A stretch of DNA of 25,424 nt from Oscillospiraceae bacterium (GCA_029012165.1 JAQXLO010000017.1:1-25424), one strand, 5' to 3'. Counted from the stretch's first letter, positions 1-8,363 are shown. The notes: generated from the letters alone by a model not told the origin. Numbers and translations are program-made.

Positions 1-90
1 CTTGACCATGATCTGCGCACCCAGCGCAAGCAAAAATGCCGGGACGACCAGCAAAAAATAATAGATATCCACTCCGTAATAAAATGGCAT
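1..90 (-). CDS. YugP-type neutral zinc metallopeptidase, N-terminal fragment
   Basis: Only the first 30 codons are inside the window; the gene runs off the left edge. The visible start MPFYYGVDIYYFLLVVP followed by a hydrophobic stretch ending near AQIMVK matches the N-terminal membrane segment of YugP-family (DUF2265-type) membrane zinc metallopeptidases, which usually begin with a short Phe/Tyr-rich lead into one transmembrane helix. The catalytic HExxH is beyond the edge and cannot be checked. The ATG at 90 has a strong Shine-Dalgarno, AAAGGAG, 7 nt upstream. It lies 21 nt after the fmt stop, so it is probably co-transcribed. A YugP-like gene after fmt is, from memory, a common clostridial arrangement. 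Identification rests on a short fragment. Confidence 0.65.
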   Translation of the reverse strand, partial: MPFYYGVDIYYFLLVVPAFLLALGAQIMVK

Positions 91-111
91 AAGCTTTCTC
101 CTTTCCGGCGG

Positions 112-1041
112 TTACGCCGTTGCGATACTCCCCTTTTCCACTGCACTGCCACGCAGATACTCCGCCGCCGACATGGCTCGTTTACCCTCTGCCTGTACTG
201 TCAGAATCTCCACGCATTTGCCGTCGCCGCAGGCGATCACCAGCCGCTTGCCGTTTTCCATGACTTCACCGGGCATTCCGCCTTTATCGCCGCACAAAGC
301 ACTTGCATGAACTTTCAACTTTTTGCCGCAGAGCACCATTGTAGCCGCAGGCCAGGGAGAAAGTCCCCGAATCTGGTTGTGCACGGCTTGTGCGGACTTC
401 GTAAAGTCGATAGGCGAGAGTTCCTTGGTGAGCATGGGGGCATAGTTCGACAGGGCATCGTCCTGTTTTTCGGGATGCAGTTCGCCCATCTGTGCGGCGC
501 TCAGGGTTTCGGAAAGCACCTCGGCACCCAGCACGGACAAACGATCATGCAGTTCCCCGGCGGTCATATCGGGCGTGATCGGCGTTTTGGCCTTAAGCAG
601 CATATCGCCGGTGTCTAAACCCACATCCATCTGCATGGAGGTCACGCCGCTTTCCGTCTCGCCGTTCAAAACGCACCACTGGATCGGTGCGGCGCCTCTG
701 TAGCGAGGCAGGAGGGACGCATGGATATTGATACAGCCGTATGGCGGATAGTCTAAAATCTCCTTGGGCAATATCTTTCCGAAAGCGGTGACGACGATCA
801 CGTCCGGCTTTAACTGCTCGAGGATCGCCAGCGCTTCCCCGTCCCGCATGGAGCGGGGCTGAAAGACGGGAATCCCGTTTTCCGTCGCCGTGACCTTGAC
901 CGGCGGCGGTGTCATCTGTTTGCCCCGTCCCTTCGGTTTGTCCGGCTGTGTGAACACACCGACCACCTCGTGACCGTCTGCAATCAGACGACGAAGACAC
1001 GGAACGGAAAATTCAGGTGTCCCCATAAATACTACACGCAT
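112..1041 (-). CDS. fmt: Methionyl-tRNA formyltransferase
   Basis: Formylates the amino group of Met-tRNA-fMet using 10-formyl-tetrahydrofolate, giving initiator tRNA for bacterial translation in the cytoplasm. The 309-residue protein has the usual family length. It opens with RVVFMGTPEFSVP, has the folate-binding SLLPRYRGAAPIQ signature near residues 109-121, catalytic Asn105 and His107 in NIHASLLP, and the catalytic Asp in GLDTGD (about residue 143). A C-terminal OB-type domain follows from about residue 205. The ATG at 1041 is preceded by AGGGG 9 nt away. It follows def by 45 nt, the classic def-fmt pairing in which the two enzymes put on and take off the formyl group. Confidence 0.98.
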   Translation of the reverse strand: MRVVFMGTPEFSVPCLRRLIADGHEVVGVFTQPDKPKGRGKQMTPPPVKVTATENGIPVFQPRSMRDGEALAILEQLKPDVIVVTAFGKILPKEILDYPPYGCINIHASLLPRYRGAAPIQWCVLNGETESGVTSMQMDVGLDTGDMLLKAKTPITPDMTAGELHDRLSVLGAEVLSETLSAAQMGELHPEKQDDALSNYAPMLTKELSPIDFTKSAQAVHNQIRGLSPWPAATMVLCGKKLKVHASALCGDKGGMPGEVMENGKRLVIACGDGKCVEILTVQAEGKRAMSAAEYLRGSAVEKGSIATA

Positions 1042-1086
1042 ACCATTTCGCCCCTATAAACAAAGTGTGAATTATTTGCAACAGAA

Positions 1087-1536
1087 TTAGTTTTCCTTGC
1101 GGATGACCTTTTGCGTAAATAAAATTCCATCCAAATGATCCAGCTCATGGCAAAAACAACGTGCTTTCAGCCCCGTTCCCTTGTAAATATGCCATTTGCC
1201 GGTTCTGTCCTGCGCCTGCACCTTTACGACGGCGGGACGGCGGGTGACGCCGTATTCTCCCGGCAGGGAAAGACAGCCTTCCTGCTCCTCCTGCTCTCCC
1301 TCTTCGGAAATGATCTGCGGATTGACCAGCTCCAAAAAACCGTCGCCGCAGTCCATCACCACCACTCTGCGCAGTACGCCAACCTGCACGGCGGCAAGAC
1401 CGACGCCCTCCGCCTTGTACATCGTCTCTTTCATATCGTCAATTAAGCGAGCAAGCTTGTCGTCAAATTTTTCCACTCTGCGGCTCGTCTTCTTCAGAAT
1501 GGGGTCGCCGACCTTTACAATCTCTCTGTAACCCAT
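1087..1536 (-). CDS. def: Peptide deformylase
   Basis: Removes the formyl group from the N-terminal methionine of nascent proteins; a metal-dependent (usually Fe2+) cytoplasmic hydrolase acting near the ribosome. All three motifs are present: GVGLAAVQVG (residues 44-53), EGCLS (86-90, metal ligand Cys88) and HELDH (130-134, metal ligands His130 and His134, catalytic Glu131). The 149-residue length fits the short deformylases typical of clostridia. The usual Pro in the GLAAPQ motif is Val here. The ATG at 1536 has AAGGAG 6 nt upstream and lies 13 nt after the priA stop, so it is part of the priA-def-fmt unit. Confidence 0.97.
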   Translation of the reverse strand: MGYREIVKVGDPILKKTSRRVEKFDDKLARLIDDMKETMYKAEGVGLAAVQVGVLRRVVVMDCGDGFLELVNPQIISEEGEQEEQEGCLSLPGEYGVTRRPAVVKVQAQDRTGKWHIYKGTGLKARCFCHELDHLDGILFTQKVIRKEN

Positions 1537-1549
1537 GTCAAACTCCTTG

Positions 1550-4009
1550 TCATAATATGCTTTCGGGATTGATATCTACCACGACCGCTACCTTGGCGTA
1601 GCGTTTATCCTTGCCGATCTCGCACAAAAGCGACGACATCATACTGCGAAACCGCACCGTGTTTTTGCACTTGATGATCAGCCTGTAGCGGTACTGATCG
1701 TTGACACGCAAAACCTTTGCCGGTGCGGGACCTAAAACGATCAGCTTTTCCCCGCCGTATTCCGACGAGGAAAGCGCTGTCAGCTTTGCCAAAAATCCCT
1801 TGGCGGCGCCCCGGGCAAAAAGCTCCTCGGCGCTGATAAAGGCGACCACGCACAGATCGCAGTACGGCGGATAGATCAGCGTTTTCCGAATGCCGATCTC
1901 CGTGCGGTAAAACTCCTCGTAATCCTGCCTTGCCGCCATGGACAGCACGTCGTTCTCCGGGGCGGAGGTCTGGATGATGGCTTTGCCCTGATATTTGCCT
2001 CGACCCGAACGCCCCACCACCTGTGTCAGCAAGGAAAAGGTACGCTCCAAGGCACGGTAATCATCGTTATATAAAAGGCTGTCCACCGACACAACACCCA
2101 CCAGCGTCACGTTCTCGAAGTCCAGCCCTTTCGCCACCATCTGCGTGCCGAGCAGGATGTCGTATTCCCGGTCGGCAAACTGCTTTAATTTGTCCTCGTG
2201 GGCAAATCGGGTCATGGTGGTATCGGTGTCCATGCGCAGAATCCGTGCTTCGGGCAGCATTTGCTGTAAATCGTCCTCGATCTTCTGCGTGCCGCACCCC
2301 GAATACAGCACGGCATTCTCCCCACAGGACGGGCAAGTGGGCGTAAAGGGAACGGAATAGCCGCAGTAGTGGCACATCAGTCTGCCGTTGGCTCGGTGAT
2401 AGGTCATGGAGATACTGCATGACGGACACGTCACCGGCTGTCCGCAGGCCGTGCAGGATGCGAAAGTATTGTACCCACGGCGGTTCATCAAAAGGATTGC
2501 CTGCCGCCCCACAGCTAAGGTTTCCCGCAAAGAGCGCAGCAATTCACGGCTGATGTCGGAACGGTTGCCCTGCTGCCGCTCGGCGACCATGTCCACAGTA
2601 ACGACTTCGGGGAGAAGCGCATCGCCGTAGCGTGTCGTGAGTGTATTGAGAACGTAGCGTCCCTTTTCTGCGGCGGCAAAGCTCTCCAAAGACGGCGTTG
2701 CCGACGCCAAAATCAGCAGTGCATTATGCTCGGCGCAGCGGAATCTCGCCACATCCTTGGCGTTGTATCGGGGGGCATTTTCGGATTTATAGGCGCTCTC
2801 CTGCTCCTCGTCCACCACGATCAGACCGATATTGTCAAAGGGAGCGAACACCGCTGAACGTGTTCCCACGACAATCTTCGCTTCGCTGCGGCGCACCCGC
2901 TTCCACTCGTCCATGCGTTCCCCTACGGAAAGGGCGCTGTGAAACACGGCGACCTGCTTGCCGTACCGGGCATGGAACAGCCGCAGCGTCTGGGGCGTCA
3001 GAGCTATTTCCGGCACCATCAAAATCACGCTGCGCCCGTCCTGCAAAACACGGTCAATCATCTTCATATAGACCTTGGTTTTGCCGCTGCCCGTCACGCC
3101 GTACAGCAGCGACGCACAGCCCTTCCCGGATGCATACATCGACTTTAAATTGTCATACGCTTTCGTCTGCTCCTCGGAAAGGAGGATGGGCAGACGCTCC
3201 GGCGCCTGCTTGGCATCGGCATAGGGATTGCGGTAAACCTCGGCACTGTACAGCTCCACCACATTGCGGTTCGCCAGCGTTTTGACGACGCCCGCCGTAA
3301 TACCCGTGTAGTAGCAGATCTCCTTGACGGATGCACTGCCGACCTCCGAGAGCAGATCAATAACGCTTTTCTGCTTTTGCGAGAGCTTCGGCAGGCGCAG
3401 TTCGCCCTGAATATACGCTTCGGTAAGCCTTGCAGAGCGGACTGTCAGATCTGCATTTCTGCGCACGGCGTCGTAGTTGCGCACCAGAAGTCCCTTGTCG
3501 CAAAGGGTGTGCAGCACAGAAACCGGCACGTGCAAAGCTTTGACAATCTTGTCCTCGGCAACGTACATCTTTCCCCCAAGGAAGTCCAGCACCTGCTGTT
3601 CCTCCATGCTCAGGGCACCGAAATCCGTCTTGTCCTGCTCGGCAACGCTGACATAGGTCACCACGACCTTGTGCCCCATGCCGGACGGGAGGATGGCTTT
3701 CACCGCTTCAAAAAGGGTGCAGAAGGTGCGTTCTTTCAGAAAATACACCAGACGAATCCCCTCGTCATTTAAAACGGGAGATTCATCCAGCACTTCACTG
3801 ATGGGTTTGAGTTTTGCATCTTTCGGCATTTCTCCGCCGACGGACAGGATCATGCCCTGCCGCTTTTTGGAATTGCCGAAGGGAACGGTCACCCTGCATC
3901 CCGGTTTGGCTTTTTCGGCAAGCTTGTCCGGGATCCTGTAGCTGTACGCCGTATCGAAATGATAGGCGGTCTTCTCCACGGCAACCTGCGCTGTCTTCAC
4001 ATCGGACAC
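1550..4009 (-). CDS. priA: Primosomal protein N' (replication restart helicase PriA)
   Basis: Superfamily 2 DNA helicase that recognises stalled forks and D-loops and starts primosome assembly for replication restart. Numbered from the GTG at 4009 (819 aa), the N-terminal 3'-end-binding domain (KTAYHFDTAYSYRIP) leads to Walker A GVTGSGKT at 304-311 and the Walker B DEEQ box at 400-403. Eight cysteines in four CxxC pairs (519/522, 528/531, 546/549, 559/562) form the zinc-binding insert, followed by the RMDTDTT and GTQMVAKGLDFENV helicase motifs. I prefer GTG 4009 because AGGTGG lies 5 nt upstream; GTG 4018 (822 aa) and GTG 4000 are possible. In Bacillus coaBC sits between rpoZ and priA; here it is absent. 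Confidence 0.96.
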   Translation of the reverse strand: MSDVKTAQVAVEKTAYHFDTAYSYRIPDKLAEKAKPGCRVTVPFGNSKKRQGMILSVGGEMPKDAKLKPISEVLDESPVLNDEGIRLVYFLKERTFCTLFEAVKAILPSGMGHKVVVTYVSVAEQDKTDFGALSMEEQQVLDFLGGKMYVAEDKIVKALHVPVSVLHTLCDKGLLVRNYDAVRRNADLTVRSARLTEAYIQGELRLPKLSQKQKSVIDLLSEVGSASVKEICYYTGITAGVVKTLANRNVVELYSAEVYRNPYADAKQAPERLPILLSEEQTKAYDNLKSMYASGKGCASLLYGVTGSGKTKVYMKMIDRVLQDGRSVILMVPEIALTPQTLRLFHARYGKQVAVFHSALSVGERMDEWKRVRRSEAKIVVGTRSAVFAPFDNIGLIVVDEEQESAYKSENAPRYNAKDVARFRCAEHNALLILASATPSLESFAAAEKGRYVLNTLTTRYGDALLPEVVTVDMVAERQQGNRSDISRELLRSLRETLAVGRQAILLMNRRGYNTFASCTACGQPVTCPSCSISMTYHRANGRLMCHYCGYSVPFTPTCPSCGENAVLYSGCGTQKIEDDLQQMLPEARILRMDTDTTMTRFAHEDKLKQFADREYDILLGTQMVAKGLDFENVTLVGVVSVDSLLYNDDYRALERTFSLLTQVVGRSGRGKYQGKAIIQTSAPENDVLSMAARQDYEEFYRTEIGIRKTLIYPPYCDLCVVAFISAEELFARGAAKGFLAKLTALSSSEYGGEKLIVLGPAPAKVLRVNDQYRYRLIIKCKNTVRFRSMMSSLLCEIGKDKRYAKVAVVVDINPESIL

Positions 4010-4035
4010 CGAGACCACCTGTCTTTCTCACCGTT

Positions 4036-4245
4036 TCAGATATTGCGGATCTCTTCCGGCTCCACAACGTTGTATTTGCCGTCCATGATCTCCTCGATGG
4101 CGATGCTGACGGGCTTCTCGGTCAAAATCTCGTGGTCTTCCTCCGCCTGCTCGGAAATCTCACGGGCACGTTTCGCCGTGGCGATGACCAGAGAATAGCG
4201 GCTGGTGTGGTTCTTGAGTACTTGTCTTAAATCAGGATTGAGCAT
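4036..4245 (-). CDS. rpoZ: DNA-directed RNA polymerase omega subunit
   Basis: Small RNA polymerase subunit that helps fold and assemble beta-prime. The 69-residue product starts MLNPDLRQVLKN and has the diagnostic SRYSLVIATAKRAREI helix (residues about 15-30), followed by KPVSIAIEEI and an acidic tail, all as in Firmicute omega. The ATG at 4245 overlaps the gmk stop region by 14 nt and has GAGGT 8 nt upstream, inside gmk, implying translational coupling. gmk-rpoZ adjacency is conserved across bacteria, which supports the call for such a short gene. Confidence 0.95.
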   Translation of the reverse strand: MLNPDLRQVLKNHTSRYSLVIATAKRAREISEQAEEDHEILTEKPVSIAIEEIMDGKYNVVEPEEIRNI

Positions 4246-4846
4246 TGTTGATTACCTCACAAATCATATTTTTGGAACGGGACGTTTTCAGTCTTTCCGA
4301 CCGAATGATCGCCTGTATATCCTCCACAGCGCACTCCATACTGTCGTTGACGACAATATAGTCGTACTCTGCTGCGTGCTTCATTTCATTTTCCGCAATG
4401 GTCAAGCGGGACTGGATCTCCTCCTCGGTCTCGCTGCAGCGCTTGCGCAGACGGTGTTCGAGGGTCTGCATGGACGGCGGAACAAGGAAAATGCTGACAC
4501 AGTCGGGATAGAGCCTGCGGATATTGCCGCCGCCCTCCACCTCGATCTTCAGTACCACCGTCTCCCCTGCACGAAGCCAGTCATCCACAGCCTGCTTAGG
4601 TGTACCGTAGTATTTGCCGTTGTAGCTGGTATGCTCCAAAATCTTTCCCTCATCCAGCTGTTTGAGAAAATACGCCTCGCTGACAAAATAGTAGTCCACT
4701 CCATCCGTCTCCCCGTCGCGCATGGCACGGGTCGTCATGGAAACGGAACGGCGGACGCCGCTCAGCTTGGAGAGCACCGTATCCTTGCCGCAGCCGGAAG
4801 GCGCAGACAAGACGACCAGCAGTCCTTCTCTTTTTTCACCAAGCAT
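4232..4846 (-). CDS. gmk: Guanylate kinase
   Basis: Phosphorylates GMP to GDP with ATP, an essential step of guanine nucleotide synthesis. The 204-residue protein carries the P-loop APSGCGKDT (about residues 15-23), the GMP-binding TTRAMRDGETDGVDYYF segment and the lid SYNGKYYGTP. I place the start at ATG 4846, where GGAGGG lies 5 nt upstream, rather than at the in-frame upstream start at 4885: the extra 13 residues are not family-like and would lie entirely within remA. With this start the gene overlaps the remA end by 11 nt and the rpoZ start by 14 nt, a tightly coupled remA-gmk-rpoZ unit. Confidence 0.97.
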   Translation of the reverse strand: MLGEKREGLLVVLSAPSGCGKDTVLSKLSGVRRSVSMTTRAMRDGETDGVDYYFVSEAYFLKQLDEGKILEHTSYNGKYYGTPKQAVDDWLRAGETVVLKIEVEGGGNIRRLYPDCVSIFLVPPSMQTLEHRLRKRCSETEEEIQSRLTIAENEMKHAAEYDYIVVNDSMECAVEDIQAIIRSERLKTSRSKNMICEVINNAQS

Positions 4847-5108
4847 TTGATCCCTCCGAATTGTCCGATTTTTCCTCTCCCGCAATGCGGTTCGCCAGCG
4901 TCTCCGCCGTCAGATAGGAAAGGATGATGTGGTCGCTGTCCATGACGATGACCGCACGGGTCTTTCGCCCGAAGGAAGCGTCGATCACGATTCCCCGATC
5001 CTTGCCCTCCTGCACCATGCGCTTAATCGGTGCGGAATCCGGGCTGACAACGGCGATGATCCGCTGGGCATGGATCACATTGCCGAAACCGATATTGATA
5101 AACTTCAT
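4836..5108 (-). CDS. remA: RemA/DUF370 family DNA-binding regulator
   Basis: RemA family (DUF370; YlzA in Bacillus). In B. subtilis RemA is a DNA-binding activator of biofilm matrix and osmoprotection genes. The 90-residue product matches the family from its first residue: KFINIGFGNVI, the RIIAVVSPDSAPIKR segment and DASFGRKTRAVIVMDSDHIILS. A divergent acidic/polar tail follows after about residue 75. The ATG at 5108 has GAGG 7 nt upstream and lies 11 nt after the yicC-family gene, the same order (yicC-remA-gmk-rpoZ) as in Bacillus. The targets in this organism are unknown; a role in matrix production should not be assumed. Confidence 0.93.
   Translation of the reverse strand: MKFINIGFGNVIHAQRIIAVVSPDSAPIKRMVQEGKDRGIVIDASFGRKTRAVIVMDSDHIILSYLTAETLANRIAGEEKSDNSEGSNAW
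4853..4858 (-). promoter_or_regulatory. Ribosome binding site deciding the gmk start
   Basis: GGAGGG on the minus strand, 5 nt upstream of ATG 4846 and inside the 3' end of remA. It is what favours the shorter gmk start over the in-frame start at 4885. Confidence 0.8.
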
Positions 5109-5119
5109 ATGTTCGCCTC

Positions 5120-5998
5120 TTATTCGATATTTTGGATCTGTTCACGGATCTTTTCGACCTCCGCCTTGATGTCGATGACCCGCCGTGCGATCTCCACATC
5201 CTGCGCCTTGGAGCCGATGGTATTCGCCTCCCGGTTGATCTCCTGCACCAAAAAGTCCAGTTTTCTGCCGACGGCCTCCTTCGATTCAAAAAGCTCGTGC
5301 AGCTGGTCGATATGACTACGCAAACGAACCGTTTCCTCCGCCACGGCAACCTTGTCCGCATAGATGGCGGCTTCGGTTAAAAGCCGCTGTTCGTCCACGT
5401 GGGTATCCTCCAAAACGGTGCGCATCCTTTGCAGCAGCTTTTCGTTGTACTCCCGCACCGTTTCGGGAGAGCGCTGCTCGATAAACGCCACATTTTCCAA
5501 AATGGCAGCAGCACGGGACAGCACATCCTCCCGCAGGCGTTCCCCTTCACGGGTGCGCATCTCCAAAAATTGCGCAAGTGCCTGCTGTGCCACGGCTTTG
5601 ACTGCGTTCCAGACCCTATCCTCGTCTGCCTCAGCTTTATGTACGGAAAAGAAATCGCTGTTGCGTGACAGGGTGGAGACACGCACATCATTGTCCAGTC
5701 CGAAGTGCTCGGACAACTCCCGGAACGCATTCAAATAGCCCTGCACCAAAGAGGTGTTCAGATGCACCTGCACATCCGCTTCCTCCAGCGACTCCAGCTG
5801 GACATAGCACTCCACCTTGCCGCGGGAGATGGACGTCTGGAAAAAGTTTTTCAGCTTTTCATCCAGAAAGCCATAGGCTCTCGGTGTGCGGGACGAAAAC
5901 TCGAAGTAACGGTGGTTGACGCTCTTTATCTCTACGGTGATCGCCATGCCGTCCAATGTCTCGGCGGCACGACCATAGCCGGTCATACTCTTAACCAT
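5120..5998 (-). CDS. YicC family endoribonuclease
   Basis: YicC/YloC family protein (YicC-like N-terminal domain plus C-terminal DUF1732). E. coli YicC is reported to be an endoribonuclease; the function in Firmicutes is less certain. The 292-residue product begins VKSMTGYGRAAE, the family hallmark, continues with EIKSVNHRYFEFSSR, and ends with the conserved C-terminal block KLDFLVQEINREANTIGSKA followed by VEKIREQIQNIE. The central region (about 150-250) is rich in Glu, Arg and Ala and looks helical. The ATG at 5998 has AGGAAGG 8 nt upstream. It lies 20 nt downstream of rluB and 11 nt upstream of remA, so it is probably in the same transcript. Confidence 0.92.
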   Translation of the reverse strand: MVKSMTGYGRAAETLDGMAITVEIKSVNHRYFEFSSRTPRAYGFLDEKLKNFFQTSISRGKVECYVQLESLEEADVQVHLNTSLVQGYLNAFRELSEHFGLDNDVRVSTLSRNSDFFSVHKAEADEDRVWNAVKAVAQQALAQFLEMRTREGERLREDVLSRAAAILENVAFIEQRSPETVREYNEKLLQRMRTVLEDTHVDEQRLLTEAAIYADKVAVAEETVRLRSHIDQLHELFESKEAVGRKLDFLVQEINREANTIGSKAQDVEIARRVIDIKAEVEKIREQIQNIE

Positions 5999-6018
5999 GT
6001 TGTTTTCCTTCCTGTATT

Positions 6019-6768
6019 TTATTCCTCCGCACCCTCCGGTGACGGACGGTTTGCACGGGCAATCAGCTTTTCCACTTCCTCGGGCGTCAGTTCACGCCAC
6101 TTGCCCTGCGGCAGCATACCCAGCCGAACCGGACCCATGGCGGTGCGCTTCAGTCTTGCGACCTCCAGCCCCAGCTGCTCGCACATCTTGCGGATCTGAC
6201 GGTTTCTGCCCTCGTACAGCACGATCTCCAAAACTACCCTGCCCTCCTGCTTTTCCAGCACACGAACCTTTGCCGGCGCAGTCATTCTGCCGTCAATGCG
6301 CATGCCCTGCGACATCTGGGCAATCTGCGCATCGGTAACAGCCGGGCGAACGGTGACACGGTAATGCTTCGGGATATGGTGGGACGGGTGCATCATAAGG
6401 TTTGCAAATTCGCCGTCGTTGGTCAACAGCAAAAGCCCCTCCGAATCCTTATCCAGTCTGCCGATGGGATATACTCTTTGTGGTACGTCCTGCAAAAGAT
6501 CGGTCACGCATTTGCGTCCTCGGTCGTCGGACAGCGTGGTGATATAACCCCGGGGCTTGTGCAAAAGCAGGTAGACGGGCAGTGCGGTATTCTGCACCTT
6601 TTTGCCGAACACGGTCACCGTATCCCGTCCCGGCTGCACCTTATCCCCGATCTGCGCCACATGACCGTTGACCTTGACCTTGCCGCCTGCAATCAGCTCC
6701 TCCGCTTTGCGGCGGGAGGCAACGGCACACTCGGACAGATATTTTTGTAGACGTATGGGCTGTGCCAT
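6019..6768 (-). CDS. rluB: 23S rRNA pseudouridine synthase, RluB/RsuA family
   Basis: Converts uridine to pseudouridine in large-subunit rRNA (RluB of Bacillus modifies the peptidyl-transferase region). The 249-residue protein has an N-terminal S4 RNA-binding domain (IRLQKYLSECAVASRRKAEE, residues 5-24, to about 50) and a synthase domain with the catalytic motif GRLDKDSEG (103-111, nucleophile Asp106), plus the late family motif EGRNRQIRKM. The reading frame stays open upstream to 6972, but ATG 6768 is the family start (MAQPIRLQKY), has AAAGGAG 10 nt upstream, and sits 2 nt after the dacF stop. scpB/dac-rluB clusters are common in Firmicutes. The exact target uridine cannot be read from sequence. 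Confidence 0.95.
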   Translation of the reverse strand: MAQPIRLQKYLSECAVASRRKAEELIAGGKVKVNGHVAQIGDKVQPGRDTVTVFGKKVQNTALPVYLLLHKPRGYITTLSDDRGRKCVTDLLQDVPQRVYPIGRLDKDSEGLLLLTNDGEFANLMMHPSHHIPKHYRVTVRPAVTDAQIAQMSQGMRIDGRMTAPAKVRVLEKQEGRVVLEIVLYEGRNRQIRKMCEQLGLEVARLKRTAMGPVRLGMLPQGKWRELTPEEVEKLIARANRPSPEGAEE

Positions 6769-6770
6769 GT

Positions 6771-7919
6771 TTAAAAAACTCCTTTGATTTTCTCCAACGC
6801 CCTTTGAAAAAGGCTTTTTTCCTCCTGCGGCACGGGAACGACAACGGGCCTTGCCGCAACGTCCTTGTGCGCCACAAGGTCGGCTTCGCAAAGCACTTTT
6901 CCGCTTTGGGTATAGACAGCCTTGCCGACAATCTCGCCCTGCTCCACGGGCGCATAGACAAAGGGCTTGCAATAGACCGTGCGTTCTATGGCGCCCTCCT
7001 GTGCATCGTACACCGCACAGGGCGCCGATACAAATCCGACCTGCACCGTGTTTTGCAGACCGCCCGCAACCGGCAATGTCAGCACCGTCTGCCCCGATTC
7101 CAGCGGTGCACAGTGTACGGCGGAGAAGCCGTATTCATACAAGGACATATGATCGTTCCAGTCGTCGGGGGCATTGAGCGTGACCGCCACCAGCGTCACA
7201 CCGTCCCGCCGGGCGGCGGAAACAAGGCAGCGTCCGCTCTTTTTGGTGAAGCCGGTTTTGACACCGATGCACGGAGCATACAGCTTTAAAAGCCGGTTAT
7301 GGTTGGACAGCACACGGCGGTATGGCGGGTTGCCGTAGGAAACCGTCATGCTTTTGCTGCTGCAAATGCGCAGAAACTGCGGGTTGCGGATCGCTTCGCA
7401 CCCGAGCAAAGCCATATCATACGCCGTGGAATAATGCAAATCATCGTCCAGCCCCGAGGGCGTGACGAAATGGGTCTGGGTCATGCCGATCTGTGCGGCT
7501 CTGTCGTTCATGCGCTCGGCAAACATTTCCTGACTGCCGGCAAGGGCGATTGCCGCCGTATTGGCCGCATCGTTGCCGCTGCTGAGCAGCATCCCGCACG
7601 CCAAGCCGTACAGCGTTACGGTGTCCCCCGGCAAAAGCCCCATGGAGGTGCCCTCCACCGCCGTCATTTTTTTCGTGACCGTGACCGCACGTTCCGGCTC
7701 CCCGGTTTCCAACGTCAGCAGTGCCGTCATGATCTTGGTGGTGCTCGCCATGGAGTGGCGCATTTTGCCGTTTCGGGAAAACAGAACCTCCCCCGTATCG
7801 GCGCAAAGCAGTACAGCGCATTCCGCCGACACGGACAGAGCCTGCGCCGTAAAGGACGGTGCCATACACACAATCAGCAGCACGGACAGAAATTGAATGA
7901 CCCTTTTCAAACAAATCAC
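6771..7919 (-). CDS. dacF: D-alanyl-D-alanine carboxypeptidase (DacF/DacB-like, peptidase S11)
   Basis: Penicillin-binding protein that trims the terminal D-Ala from peptidoglycan stem peptides outside the membrane. The 382-residue product has a signal peptide (KR then a hydrophobic core to about residue 26, AQA cleavage), then the three active-site motifs: STTK (59-62, nucleophile Ser59), SGN (114-116) and KTG (221-223). A C-terminal beta domain and a short amphipathic end (RALEKIKGVF) could anchor it to the membrane. The start is unsettled: GTG 7919 has only AGGA 11 nt upstream, while TTG 7910 has AGGTGA 5 nt upstream and gives a cleaner signal peptide start. DacF is a sporulation enzyme in Bacillus; the neighbouring ytfJ fits that, but vegetative use is equally possible. 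Confidence 0.95.
   Translation of the reverse strand: MICLKRVIQFLSVLLIVCMAPSFTAQALSVSAECAVLLCADTGEVLFSRNGKMRHSMASTTKIMTALLTLETGEPERAVTVTKKMTAVEGTSMGLLPGDTVTLYGLACGMLLSSGNDAANTAAIALAGSQEMFAERMNDRAAQIGMTQTHFVTPSGLDDDLHYSTAYDMALLGCEAIRNPQFLRICSSKSMTVSYGNPPYRRVLSNHNRLLKLYAPCIGVKTGFTKKSGRCLVSAARRDGVTLVAVTLNAPDDWNDHMSLYEYGFSAVHCAPLESGQTVLTLPVAGGLQNTVQVGFVSAPCAVYDAQEGAIERTVYCKPFVYAPVEQGEIVGKAVYTQSGKVLCEADLVAHKDVAARPVVVPVPQEEKSLFQRALEKIKGVF
6779..6785 (-). promoter_or_regulatory. Ribosome binding site deciding the rluB start
   Basis: AAAGGAG on the minus strand, 10 nt upstream of ATG 6768 and inside the last codons of dacF. It supports the short start and suggests coupling to dacF translation. Confidence 0.75.
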
Positions 7920-7922
7920 CTA

Positions 7923-7940
7923 CCGCAATATCCTATGCGG
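7923..7940 (-). repeat. Small inverted repeat upstream of dacF
   Basis: CCGCA, 8 nt, TGCGG, in the 42-nt gap between ytfJ and dacF. The stem ends just before the dacF Shine-Dalgarno candidates. It has no T-tract, so it is not a terminator; it could be a weak translational hairpin or chance. Confidence 0.3.
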
Positions 7941-7961
7941 GAGATTTGCTTTTCAGTAGTC

Positions 7962-8363
7962 TTATTCCGCCGCAGGAATGTCCTCGTCGCCTTTTTTGGT
8001 GAACTTTTCCACAGCGCCGGACAGCTTGTCAATCACATCGGGCACCATGCCGATGATGCGCTCTGCCTGACCGCCCTCGGCGGCAATATGTTTGATGGTT
8101 ACTTCCCCCTTGTTGACCACAAGGAAAGCGATGGGCGTGATGGTGATCCCCGCACCGCCGCCGCCGCCGAACAGCTCCGCATTGGACTTGGACGGGAAAT
8201 CCGATCCGCCGGAGGCAAAGCCGTAGGTCACCTTGGACACGGGGATGATCGTCACACCGCCCGCTTCGATGGGATCACCGATGATGGTGCTGACATCGAC
8301 AAGATCTCTGACCTTTTCGATGGTGGTGCCGAGAATGCCTGCGGCTGCGTTTTCTTTACTCAT
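7962..8363 (-). CDS. ytfJ: GerW/YtfJ family sporulation-associated protein
   Basis: YtfJ/GerW family. In B. subtilis GerW is needed for proper germination through receptor-bypassing nutrients and is made during sporulation; the biochemical activity is unknown. The 133-residue protein shows the family pattern: VDVSTIIGDPI, TIIPVSKVTYGFASGGSD, then a Gly run (FGGGGGAGITITPIAFLV, about residues 65-82) and the VIDKLSGAVEKF tail. The ATG at 8363 overlaps the stop of the DUF2953 gene by 4 nt (ATGA), the same ytfI-ytfJ pairing as in Bacillus. Presence hints at a sporulation programme, although homologues also occur in organisms not known to form spores. Confidence 0.93.
   Translation of the reverse strand: MSKENAAAGILGTTIEKVRDLVDVSTIIGDPIEAGGVTIIPVSKVTYGFASGGSDFPSKSNAELFGGGGGAGITITPIAFLVVNKGEVTIKHIAAEGGQAERIIGMVPDVIDKLSGAVEKFTKKGDEDIPAAE

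Noticed and set aside
1046..1081. Possible promoter for fmt: TTGCAA, 17 bp, TATAGG on the minus strand.
   Set aside because: The -10 overlaps the fmt Shine-Dalgarno, so a transcript starting 6-7 nt later would lose the ribosome site. The -10 match is also poor.
6769..6972. Upstream extension of rluB to 6972.
   Set aside because: The extra 68 residues are Arg/Cys-rich, not family-like and overlap dacF in another frame; ATG 6768 has the Shine-Dalgarno and S4-domain start.
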